Below, in pieces: positions 17,218-24,616 of a DNA stretch of 33,376 bases. The stretch is from Desulfobacteraceae bacterium (GTDB lineage: Bacteria > Desulfobacterota > Syntrophobacteria > Syntrophobacterales > Syntrophobacteraceae). The stretch lies in assembly GCA_021372635.1 (NCBI GenBank), contig JAJFUA010000275.1:1-33376 (forward strand), written 5' to 3'. How positions within the stretch are numbered: position 1 is the first letter of the stretch; each line of letters starts with the position of its first letter. Position numbers and translations under genes: made by a program. The notes beneath the pieces are model-generated. The model saw only the letters and a program-made list of their open reading frames with translations. It had not been told where the DNA came from and made no database searches.

Positions 17218-17263
17218 AACTGTCCACAAAAGTGTGACACAACTGTCACTGAAAAGTTTCACT
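17214..17263 (+). promoter_or_regulatory. Putative enhancer (upstream activating) site, nested dyads plus motif copy 2
   Basis: The sequence holds a perfect dyad GTGACA-caac-TGTCAC (17234-17249), flanked by GTGAAAC (17214-17220) and its inverse GTTTCAC (17256-17262). The right half (17244-17263) is the second copy of the 20-nt motif found at 13983. It ends about 90 nt before the -24 element, the usual distance for sites bound by NtrC-type activators. I infer that the activator encoded at 12322-13743 binds here. Confidence 0.55.
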
Positions 17264-17354
17264 TCTCTTCCCTTCTTTATTTATCTTGCACAATCCGCCT
17301 AAATCGCTCTTCTCAAGTTGCCGGAATTCCAATCCGATTTTCCAGGCCACTTAG

Positions 17355-17369
17355 TGGCATACGAGTTGC
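17355..17369 (+). promoter_or_regulatory. Sigma-54 (-24/-12) promoter
   Basis: TGGCATA, 4 nt, TTGC gives GG and GC with the exact 10-nt spacing required for sigma-54 promoters and matches the consensus TGGCAYR-N4-TTGCW, including the T after the GC. Transcription would start near 17381 and read into the small membrane protein, permease and lipoprotein genes. Confidence 0.75.
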
Positions 17370-17380
17370 TTTACCCTGTG

Positions 17381-17673
17381 CATGGTGGGAGCCCGGAACT
17401 GGAAAAGAGACACTCCCGCCTCGATCATTCGGTCGCAAGTGGCCCTCCGGGGCTGTGTGAATGGAAAATCAGGTGAAGTTGCCGCAACGGACCATTCGAA
17501 ACAGGAGGTAAAGGAAGAGAGGTCAGAAGAGTGCGGAGGAGGAAACGGCTCACAATTTTCTGAATGGCGGAAGTATCGCACAAAGACCGCAGGATTCAAA
17601 GCCGGCGGGAGCGGGCGTCGTCCCGTGCACGGGGGGGCCCGCTTGGAAACTCTGAACATGGAGGTAAGGAAGA
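17381..17673 (+). other. Long 5' leader of the permease operon (about 290 nt)
   Basis: If transcription starts near 17381, the first gene has a leader of about 290 nt. It holds a 12-nt palindrome CCCGTGCACGGG (17622-17633). It also holds a near copy of the gene's own ribosome-site region: 17504-17518 reads GGAGGTAAAGGAAGA against GGAGGTAAGGAAGA at 17660-17673. A 16-codon frame (ATG 17461, stop 17509-17511) ends on the first copy. No known riboswitch class was recognised. Confidence 0.4.
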
Positions 17674-17970
17674 ATGAAGAAGCTGTGGACAAAGTTGACC
17701 AGTCTTGGCGCCCTGGTGTGGCTGCTGATGCCGGGAATCGCTTCAGCCTCCGGTGGCCCCGTCGGCAACATGGTGATCGTTGCCGACTCGCGCAAGCTTG
17801 ACGGACTGATGGCATGGTGGGCCAATCTATACAATGAGAGCCACTTTTATTTCATGCTCCTGACAGTTGTCCTGATCCCGGTAATCGGCGTCCTCTTCGG
17901 CGTTCTGGCCGATATCATCATGTCTCATATCGGTCTGGACCTGAAGTCGAGAGACCTTGCCGAGCATTGA
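17674..17970 (+). CDS. Small signal-peptide membrane protein of the DUF81 operon
   Basis: This 98-residue protein starts with a clear signal peptide (Lys-rich n-region, hydrophobic core, probable cleavage after 'ASA' at about residue 26). A periplasmic segment with 'WWANLYNESHFYF' follows, then one membrane helix (about 60-82) and a short cytoplasmic tail. I do not recognise the family. GGAGG and AAGGA lie upstream of ATG 17674. It is the first gene behind the sigma-54 promoter and 49 nt ahead of the TauE/SafE permease. It is thus probably an accessory subunit of that transporter, for example an assembly or periplasmic gating partner. That role is inference from position and topology only. 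Confidence 0.78.
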   Translation: MKKLWTKLTSLGALVWLLMPGIASASGGPVGNMVIVADSRKLDGLMAWWANLYNESHFYFMLLTVVLIPVIGVLFGVLADIIMSHIGLDLKSRDLAEH

Positions 17971-18019
17971 TAACGGTTCTTGTTGCATTCGTGCGTAACG
18001 TCATAAAGGAGGTTGTTAC

Positions 18020-19087
18020 ATGGATTGGCTATATATTCTCATGCCCATCGCCGGAGTGAAGATCTTCTGGCCGGGTCTGATCATCCTCGGTATCGGTGTG
18101 GGTGTAATCGGCGGCTTCTTTGGAATGGGCGGCGCCTGGATGGTAACCCCTGGTCTCAATATCCTCGGCTTCCCCATGGCCTTCGCAATCGGAACGGACA
18201 TCGCGCACATGGCGGGAAAATCGCTGATCTCCACCATGCGCCACGGCAAGTTCGGAAACGTCGACTACAAGCTGGGCCTGATCATGCTGGGCGGCACGAT
18301 TGTCGGTTTCGAAATCGGCGCGCAGATGATCATGTGGCTGGAGCGCATCGGCAGCGTCGAAATGGTCGTCCGCTGGCTCTACATCGTTCTGCTCATATTC
18401 ATCACCTACATGGTGTTCGCCGATGTTTCCAAAAGGCTGAAGAAGGAACGTGAAGCCAAGAAGGCGGGCCGGGAACTCGACAAGCTCGCGACGGGCCTAG
18501 AATGGCATAAGACATTTCACAAGATAAAAATCCCCCCGATGATCCATCTCAACGTGGCGGGTATCTACTGCTCCGCATGGCTGCCGATCGGCGTGAGTTT
18601 CGTGACCGGCTGGCTCGCGGGAATCCTGGGCATCGGCGGCGGTCTCATCCGTATGCCTTCTCTCATCTATATCGTCGGCTGCCCCACGCACGTGGCGGTT
18701 GGATCCGACCTGTTCGAAGTCATGATCTCCGGCCTCTATGGCGCTGCCACTTACACTTTCAAGGGCCGCACGGAACTCGTCGCCGCCATCATAATGTTGA
18801 TCGGCGCCGCCATCGGCGCGCAGGTCGGCACCGTGGCCACCAAGTACATCAAGGGATACGGCATCCGTGTCGCCTTCGGATGCGCGGTCGTCGGATGCAT
18901 GTTTTCCGTGCTCCTGAAGCTGCTTCCCGCATACTTTCCCGCCATCAAAGGCTTCTGCGACGAAGCTGCCACATGGGTCGTGCTGCTTTGCGTGAGCGCC
19001 CTGGCCCTCTACATCACCGTGAAAATGGTACAGGGAGCGAAGGCCGAAATCGCGGCATCGAAGGCCAAGAAGGCATCCCTGGCGTAA
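18020..19087 (+). CDS. TauE/SafE (DUF81) family membrane permease
   Basis: This 355-residue polytopic protein has the glycine-rich repeated motif of the TauE/SafE family in both halves: 'GVGVIGGFFGMGGAWMVTPGL' near the N-terminus and 'LAGILGIGGGLIRMPSLIYIVG' in the middle. About eight hydrophobic segments are visible. Between the halves is a charged cytoplasmic loop of about 30 residues (KRLKKEREAKKAGRELDKL...). The family exports or imports small organosulfonates, sulfite, sulfoacetate or related anions; the substrate here is unknown. ATG 18020 has AAAGGAGG 7 nt upstream, the strongest ribosome site of the region. It sits between the small membrane protein and the lipoprotein under a sigma-54 promoter. 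In a sulfate reducer a sulfur oxyanion or sulfonate is an attractive but unproven substrate. Confidence 0.88.
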   Translation: MDWLYILMPIAGVKIFWPGLIILGIGVGVIGGFFGMGGAWMVTPGLNILGFPMAFAIGTDIAHMAGKSLISTMRHGKFGNVDYKLGLIMLGGTIVGFEIGAQMIMWLERIGSVEMVVRWLYIVLLIFITYMVFADVSKRLKKEREAKKAGRELDKLATGLEWHKTFHKIKIPPMIHLNVAGIYCSAWLPIGVSFVTGWLAGILGIGGGLIRMPSLIYIVGCPTHVAVGSDLFEVMISGLYGAATYTFKGRTELVAAIIMLIGAAIGAQVGTVATKYIKGYGIRVAFGCAVVGCMFSVLLKLLPAYFPAIKGFCDEAATWVVLLCVSALALYITVKMVQGAKAEIAASKAKKASLA

Positions 19088-19131
19088 ACGGAAACCTGAT
19101 GGTATCCATATGAAAGAAGCGGGAGACTAAA

Positions 19132-19746
19132 ATGGCGATGAAACGATTCTGGATATTCACCATGTTGATAATTTTGCCTCTAGTCCTTGCCGTCGGCTGC
19201 AGCGACTTCGGAAAGGTGGACCAGGGCAGGGCGGTCAAGTTTGACAAGGAGAAGAGGGTAGTCACTATTATCCGAGATGTGAAGAACGATTCACAGAACC
19301 CCGAGTACACGCATCTTCCGCCCCTGAACTACGCGCTTCCGGACGATCCCGGCGAATGCGGGCCGGAGCCCAAGGTGGGCGGGAGGATGAAGATCGACAC
19401 GAAGGCCAAGCAGATTACTATTTTCGATCCCGCGTCGCAGAACTTCAAGACGATCGATTACACTCTGATCGACCAGAAGGACAACGTGGACAAGAACGAT
19501 CCTCTCGTCTACAACAGTGCCGAAAAGAAGGCGAAGCCGAACCCGGTGGTCGACAGGGACAAGAAGACCATCACCATCTATTCGGCAAGGCAGAAATCCC
19601 TGACGACTTTTTCGCTGCCCCCCGAGTACTTCGCACTGCCCGACAATACCTGGGATTCCGGGGACGAAGTGCGCGTCTACTATAAAGAAGCCGGAAAGGC
19701 GAGCAGGTTTATGAACGTAAGCAAGACGGACATTTACAAGAAGTAG
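19132..19746 (+). CDS. Lipoprotein with three internal repeats
   Basis: This 204-residue protein has a signal peptide ending in a lipobox (LAVGC, lipidated C23), so it is membrane-anchored outside the cytoplasm. The mature part has three related units. Unit 1 is 'VKFDKEKRVVTII' (35-47) with 'LPPLNYALPDD' (62-72). Unit 2 is 'MKIDTKAKQITIF' (86-98) with 'IDYTLID' (108-114). Unit 3 is 'VVDRDKKTITIY' (139-150) with 'LPPEYFALPDN' (162-172). Each looks like a beta hairpin followed by a proline-rich loop. I do not know the family. An ATG at 19138 is an equally plausible start. It is the last gene before a strong terminator, 44 nt after the permease, so I infer a substrate-capturing or stabilising role for the transporter. 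Confidence 0.8.
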   Translation: MAMKRFWIFTMLIILPLVLAVGCSDFGKVDQGRAVKFDKEKRVVTIIRDVKNDSQNPEYTHLPPLNYALPDDPGECGPEPKVGGRMKIDTKAKQITIFDPASQNFKTIDYTLIDQKDNVDKNDPLVYNSAEKKAKPNPVVDRDKKTITIYSARQKSLTTFSLPPEYFALPDNTWDSGDEVRVYYKEAGKASRFMNVSKTDIYKK

Positions 19747-19768
19747 CCGGCAAAGGGAAAACCTCTCG

Positions 19769-19817
19769 GAGAATCGCCCGTGGCGTGGCGCTGGATGCCA
19801 TAGGCGATTCTCTTTTT
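19769..19817 (+). terminator. Intrinsic terminator of the permease operon
   Basis: The arms GAGAATCGCC (19769-19778) and GGCGATTCTC (19803-19812) pair perfectly. An inner TGGC/GCCA extends the stem, and TTTTT (19813-19817) follows at once. It lies 22 nt after the lipoprotein stop. Confidence 0.9.
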
Positions 19818-19912
19818 CCCGGTTGAATGCCGGCTCTGTCCGTGTTCTGCTTCGTTCACGCGACGGGGCTTGGGCAGAACTCCAAACCCATGCGAAAGGA
19901 TTTTGGATCAAC

Positions 19913-20122
19913 ATGAACATACGGCAAAGAATAGCTGTCGCGGCCGTGGATGTCGCCGTTCTGATCGAGATGTGCCTCAGTGTATACCTGGCAAACGGCG
20001 CTCATGAAGACTTGACGCAACTTTTCTGCAAGCTCTTCTTCAGCATGCTCGTCCCGACGCTCATCGTCGCCTGGATCGCCGTAAGGAGGCTGCGTTCGGA
20101 AGATCCCGAGCTGGCCGCATGA
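19913..20122 (+). CDS. Small two-helix membrane protein
   Basis: This 69-residue protein has two hydrophobic segments (about 7-26 and 36-53) joined by a polar loop ('NGAHEDLTQLF') and ends with a charged tail. No family is recognised. I chose ATG 19913 because the upstream part of the open frame is not protein-like and runs into the terminator region. AGGA lies 12 nt upstream, a weak site. Its last codons overlap the next gene (ATGA), so the two are translated together and probably form one membrane unit. Confidence 0.6.
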   Translation: MNIRQRIAVAAVDVAVLIEMCLSVYLANGAHEDLTQLFCKLFFSMLVPTLIVAWIAVRRLRSEDPELAA

Positions 20123-20907
20123 GACTGGAAGAGACGACGCGGTGGAGGGATCGAGTCGCCAGGACGGCGGCCGTGTTCTTTGTCCTGTTCGTTTGCGCCG
20201 CATTCGACGGCTTGATCGCCCTTTACCGTCAGCCGGTGAACAGCTCCTACGCCATGCCCGGCGAATCGGTCAGGTTGAACGGCCCCCTGCCCGTGGATTC
20301 CAAGGGGCTGGAGGAACTCAGCTCCACCTCCGACAATGATGCGCTGCGCCTGACCTTTGACGAGGTTTTCGCCGGGTTCTGGCTGGGGGGGCGAATGTGG
20401 CGCGGGACTCTCTCCGTAGGCCCCGCTGCGGCCTCCGGCGAGTATCACGTGTCGGTGAGCGTCGAGGAGGAAACTCCGCAGAAGAACCCCACCGTATTCA
20501 CAGTGTTCGTCTATCGGACCGATGGTGAACTCCGGGGGTATTCCTATTCGTTTCTCAGGCGGAGTCTGGACCTGAATTCCTGGTGGACCGCCGCGGCCTT
20601 CCTGGTTTTCATGGGTCTTACCGTCAGTTTGGTGTACATGTTTTCTTCAAGGCGGGAGTCTCTGCTTGCCGAGGTGGGCATGGCGGACATCTACCGGATT
20701 TCCCACGAGGACGGGCGCTGCGAGGTCGCCTTTGCGCTGGGAACGTTGCACGGCGTGGTCATCGGCTCGAAACTCGAAATCCTGGACGGCCCCGGACGGG
20801 TCCTGGGGCAGGTGGAAGTGGTCAGGATTTCCGAAACGGATTCCATCGCCGAAGTAGAGCCCGGAGTGGCGGTCGAACCGGGGCACATGGTCCGGAAAAC
20901 GGGCTGA
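20119..20907 (+). CDS. Two-helix membrane protein with C-terminal beta domain
   Basis: This 262-residue protein has a first membrane helix at about 15-37, an extracytoplasmic domain of about 115 residues rich in beta strands, and a second helix at about 154-175. The cytoplasmic domain (about 188-260) carries a pattern like the C-terminal domain of FlgT-like proteins: 'GTLHGVVIGSKLEILDGPGRVLGQVEVVRISETDSIAEV' (two fragments of a small barrel). The function is unknown. The ATGA overlap with the preceding gene indicates coupling. It converges with the PEP-binding protein gene, leaving only 32 nt between stops. It might signal across the membrane or anchor a partner; I cannot say more. Confidence 0.7.
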   Translation: MRLEETTRWRDRVARTAAVFFVLFVCAAFDGLIALYRQPVNSSYAMPGESVRLNGPLPVDSKGLEELSSTSDNDALRLTFDEVFAGFWLGGRMWRGTLSVGPAAASGEYHVSVSVEEETPQKNPTVFTVFVYRTDGELRGYSYSFLRRSLDLNSWWTAAAFLVFMGLTVSLVYMFSSRRESLLAEVGMADIYRISHEDGRCEVAFALGTLHGVVIGSKLEILDGPGRVLGQVEVVRISETDSIAEVEPGVAVEPGHMVRKTG

Positions 20908-20939
20908 TGCCCGTCGTTGCCTTGCTCCTGCCGGCGGGT

Positions 20940-23561
20940 TCAGACGCAGGAAAGGTCTTCCAGGTTGTAATTCCCTTTGAGAAAGGAATCGGAAATGATA
21001 TCGACGCTGGAATCTGTACACATCAGCATGTCCAGTTGCCGGGTGAATTGAAGAAGCCTTCCGACCATATCCAGCCTGTCCTCGATCACGTCCTGCCCGT
21101 ATTTCTGCAGCCGGGCGTCCACCCGGTCCGCCTGGGTCTCCACGTTGAAATCGAGAGATGCAAGAATTCTGGCTATCGCACGCGCCCGCCGCATCCTGCG
21201 GACATCGTCGGCCGCACCCCCCTTGAACGAAAAAGAAATGTAGTTCTTGCTGGCAGTCTGTCCGCAATAGCTGTCCAGGACGCTGTAATGGTAGCCGACG
21301 CGCGAACTGAAATTGATGTACTTGTCCGAGATGATGGCATAGCTGGGATCTCCGAACCGTTCCGCGCCGCCCCGGGGAGGAGCGAGCATCTGCTCTGACA
21401 TGACCGACAGGAATCCTCTAAGTTCCACAGGTCGCGGCCGCAGGTAACGAAGATCTTCGTGCAGCATCCCTTTGAGCACCGCCTTGAATGGAATGGAGGT
21501 GACCGCGTCGACGCTGACTTTGCGCCGATGCTGCTGCGACGGGGCGAGCCCCCCTCCGAGGTCGATGAGGTAGAGGTCCAGGGGGATGGGGGCGTTCAGC
21601 TTCACGGCGAATCCGCCGCCGCCGGTGACCATGTCGCTCAGTTGAAACATTTCCGAATAGGAAAGCTCGTGCACCAGTCGCATGATGTCATGCAGAGAAC
21701 TGCAATGCTGCGGTGTGAACGAGGGGGATTTCGGATCGAACAGCCGCAGAGGAACGATGGACTCGGCGACCTTCTTGAGTATCCCGTGGATGGGGGTCCC
21801 GATCATATATGGCAGCCTGCACACCTGAAGCTGCTGGAACTGGGCTACCCTGCCGAGGTAGACCCTTCCGGCGTGGGCGTCCACCGTGATTTCCGCGCCT
21901 TGGGGAATGGAAGTGGTGGCGTTTTTTGCATCGAGGATCGTCGGCACTCCGAATTCCCGGCTGAGGGAGGCCATGTGTCCCGTCACGCTCCCGGTATCGG
22001 TGACGATTGCGGCGGCCTTTCGCATGACGATGACGAACTTGGGCGATGAGTGCCGGGCAACGAGTACCGCCCCGTCCGGGAAGTCGAGAAGCTCCCGGTC
22101 TGAAGTCACGTGGAAGGCCTTGCCCGCCGCCATGCCGGGGTGAGCGACTTCGCCTCCCTCGACAAGCACCGGGTATATGTCCGTATCCACGGCGGCCGCC
22201 TCGATGCATTTTTCATCGTGGATTTCCGTTCTGAGCGGGCGGGTCTGGAGGATGAACAGGTTCCCGCTGCCGTCGAGAGCCCACTCGACATCCTGGGGAT
22301 AGCCGAAATGACCCTCCAGCTTCCGGACGTAGCCGGCGAGCAGCGAGAGCTGTTCCCTGGAAAGACACGGAATGTCCCGGAGCGATTCCGGAACAGGTTC
22401 TTCCTTCATGCCTCCGCCGGGCGCACGCACCAGGCGAACGGGCTTGTGCGATATCTCTTCGCGCCTGATCACGGGAGGGACATCCTTGGACAGGGTATAG
22501 CGGTCGGGCGTGACGATCCCGTCGACGGCAAAAGGTCCCATGCCCCAAACCGCGGAGAGGATGATTTCATCGTCGTCGATCTTGAAAGGATGGCGGGAAT
22601 AGGCGACCCCTGCGGCGACGGAATCCACCATCTGAAGGCAGGCCACGCTCATGGCGATGTCTTCGTCGCGAATCCCCTTGGCAAGCCGATAGGAAATGGC
22701 GCGCGGAGTGTAGAGACTGGCCAGGATGTTCTTGTATGCGACCAGGATTTCTTCGCGGTGCACGTTCAAAAGCGTGAGGTACTGGCCCGCGAAAGACAGT
22801 TCGGAGTCTTCCCCGATGGCGCTGCTGCGCAGGGAAACCTCCCGCGGAACGCTCCGGCCGCCGGCGGCATCGATGCGCTCCATCATGGAATCGTACGCGG
22901 AGAGGATGACGGCGGACAGGTCGGCCGGCACCTCGGCGGTGACGATCAGTTTCTGTATGGCTTCGCTGGCCTCCGCTATAGACTGGGGATCGTTTGGGTA
23001 GATCTCCATCTTGATCTTGTTGATTTCGTCGACGAGGTCGTTCGAGACCAGGAAGAAATCATACGCATGGGTGGTGATCGCAAACCCTTCCGGTATCGGC
23101 ACCCGGACGTGGTTCAGCATTTCGCCGAGATTGGCGTTCTTGTTGCCGACCCAGTGCGCCGCTTCCGTCGTCACAAGGGAGTAGGGAAGGACCCAGTCGG
23201 TCACGGGGGCTTCCCTTTTTTGTCCCAGATCCTCCTTAATGCGCTGGTTGATCTTGTCGAGAACATCGAGCAGCGAGGGATACTTCTGGTTGGAAAGGGC
23301 ATTGAGGCTCTGGATCATGCGCAGCGTGTGGAAGACCGCCCGGGCCGACTGGGAAAAGATGTAGGACATCCCGAACACCTCCTGGCCCCTCAATTTCACC
23401 TCTATGTCGGAGATGATCTTGGAAACTTCGGTGTTGGATTCGAGCAATTCCTTGAATCGAGCGTATTTTGCCTGGAACACCTGCGACAGGTTTGCTACCT
23501 GCATCGGCGGGGTACGGCGTGGGGATTTCCATCTTTTGAACACGTTCAGCATTTCCAGCAT
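20940..23561 (-). CDS. PEP/pyruvate-binding protein with swivelling His domain, no C-terminal barrel
   Basis: This 873-residue protein resembles PEP synthase and pyruvate phosphate dikinase in its middle. Residues about 130-460 are the ATP-grasp-like PEP/pyruvate-binding domain ('GNKNANLGEMLN', 'RSSAIGEDSELSFAGQY', 'DVEWALDGSGNLFILQTRPL'). Residues about 480-560 are the mobile phosphohistidine domain with 'TGSVTGHMASLSREFGVP' (H529). The (beta/alpha)8 PEP-utilising barrel expected next is absent; about 300 residues of unrecognised sequence follow instead. The first 120 residues are also not a known domain. It may therefore phosphorylate a different acceptor than pyruvate. I chose ATG 23561 (GGGAG 11 nt upstream); TTG 23588 and ATG 23552 are possible. 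It lies after the lipase gene on the same strand, separated by 196 nt. Confidence 0.8.
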   Translation of the reverse strand: MLEMLNVFKRWKSPRRTPPMQVANLSQVFQAKYARFKELLESNTEVSKIISDIEVKLRGQEVFGMSYIFSQSARAVFHTLRMIQSLNALSNQKYPSLLDVLDKINQRIKEDLGQKREAPVTDWVLPYSLVTTEAAHWVGNKNANLGEMLNHVRVPIPEGFAITTHAYDFFLVSNDLVDEINKIKMEIYPNDPQSIAEASEAIQKLIVTAEVPADLSAVILSAYDSMMERIDAAGGRSVPREVSLRSSAIGEDSELSFAGQYLTLLNVHREEILVAYKNILASLYTPRAISYRLAKGIRDEDIAMSVACLQMVDSVAAGVAYSRHPFKIDDDEIILSAVWGMGPFAVDGIVTPDRYTLSKDVPPVIRREEISHKPVRLVRAPGGGMKEEPVPESLRDIPCLSREQLSLLAGYVRKLEGHFGYPQDVEWALDGSGNLFILQTRPLRTEIHDEKCIEAAAVDTDIYPVLVEGGEVAHPGMAAGKAFHVTSDRELLDFPDGAVLVARHSSPKFVIVMRKAAAIVTDTGSVTGHMASLSREFGVPTILDAKNATTSIPQGAEITVDAHAGRVYLGRVAQFQQLQVCRLPYMIGTPIHGILKKVAESIVPLRLFDPKSPSFTPQHCSSLHDIMRLVHELSYSEMFQLSDMVTGGGGFAVKLNAPIPLDLYLIDLGGGLAPSQQHRRKVSVDAVTSIPFKAVLKGMLHEDLRYLRPRPVELRGFLSVMSEQMLAPPRGGAERFGDPSYAIISDKYINFSSRVGYHYSVLDSYCGQTASKNYISFSFKGGAADDVRRMRRARAIARILASLDFNVETQADRVDARLQKYGQDVIEDRLDMVGRLLQFTRQLDMLMCTDSSVDIISDSFLKGNYNLEDLSCV

Positions 23562-23757
23562 CGGTTGGCAGACTCCCGGCGATTCCAATTACAGGGAAAA
23601 AGAGGCCATGAACAATGCCATTGCGTGAATATGTACATTAGAAACGAGCTGCGGACAATTTCAACCGGAAAATATCCCGCTGCGGGGAATGCGAACCTTC
23701 CCGAAGCCGTTCTCCGGGAAATCCAGCCTCCGCCTGGGCCGCCCGGGAACGCAGTAA

Positions 23758-24609
23758 TCAAAGGCTGTTCGAAATGCGCGCGATCACCCTGGAAGCCGTG
23801 CCGGCGTGATACAGCATGGCGACATGGCTGATGGGAGCGGTGATTTCCTCGATCCAGTGCTTCCCTGCCGGCAACAGGGCGTCGAAAGGAAGTACCATGT
23901 TGTCCACCGGTGAATAAAAGGCGAACAGCGGAACGGAAAGCACGGGCGGGCGGCTGGAGATCTCGTCGGTGAGCGGCCCGTGATAGGCCAGGCTTTGGGC
24001 GAGCCTTCCCAGCCCGAGGCCGGCAAGCTTGGAGCCGTGGTGAGGGGTCCCCAGCGTGACGAGTGTCGCGATTCCGCCCTTATCCCGCAGGCGCTGCAGG
24101 CAGGCATGCCCGAGAAGTCCTCCCAGGCTGTGGCCGATGAGGATCGCGGGCTTGTCCGGGAAGAGGCGGTTCACTTCAAGCACCATGCGTTCGAGGTCCT
24201 CGAGAATATCGGGAAAGGTCCTGGTCCAACTGCTGTATCTGAGCGCGTAGACGTTCTTGAACCCGGAAGCCTTGAGGCGTCGGCGAAAAAGAATCCATGC
24301 CCCCGGATTATGATACAGCCCGTGCACGAGGATGACGGGCGGAAGGCTGGAGGAGAAATCGGGTTCGGAGACCTGGAGCCTGCGCAGGTATCCGAACGGA
24401 TAGGTCGTCACGACGAGAAGAACGCTGATCGCGGAGGAAAACAATCCTGAAGCGATCCACTGCCTGGTCCTGCCGCCGGACATGCGGTGAAGGGTGTCCA
24501 GGTACGGACTCCAGGAGATTTCGTACCAGAAGAGAATGTACGTGAAGAGGGAAAAGCCGATGGGCAGCACGACAAGGCAGAAGATGAAAAAACGGGCGAA
24601 TTCATGCAT
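23758..24609 (-). CDS. Membrane-anchored alpha/beta-hydrolase (lipase-like)
   Basis: This 283-residue protein has two N-terminal hydrophobic segments (about 5-27 and 48-66), so the catalytic domain is membrane-bound. The oxyanion region is 'VILVHGLYHNPGAW', the nucleophile elbow 'GHSLGG' has S161, an aspartate follows in 'FYSPVDNMVLP', and the likely catalytic histidine is in 'ISHVAMLYH'. This is the layout of triacylglycerol lipases and PGAP1-like hydrolases. ATG 24609 has GAGG 6 nt upstream; a longer start at 24654 would overlap the HAD gene. It starts 7 nt after the HAD phosphatase stop, so both are in one operon. The substrate could be a lipid or a thioester. Confidence 0.82.
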   Translation of the reverse strand: MHEFARFFIFCLVVLPIGFSLFTYILFWYEISWSPYLDTLHRMSGGRTRQWIASGLFSSAISVLLVVTTYPFGYLRRLQVSEPDFSSSLPPVILVHGLYHNPGAWILFRRRLKASGFKNVYALRYSSWTRTFPDILEDLERMVLEVNRLFPDKPAILIGHSLGGLLGHACLQRLRDKGGIATLVTLGTPHHGSKLAGLGLGRLAQSLAYHGPLTDEISSRPPVLSVPLFAFYSPVDNMVLPFDALLPAGKHWIEEITAPISHVAMLYHAGTASRVIARISNSL

Positions 24610-24616
24610 GGGAACC

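Noticed and set aside
22110..23831. Plus-strand frame of 573 codons opposite the PEP-binding protein gene
   Set aside because: Antisense shadow of a gene with conserved ATP-grasp and phosphohistidine motifs; it has no motif of its own.
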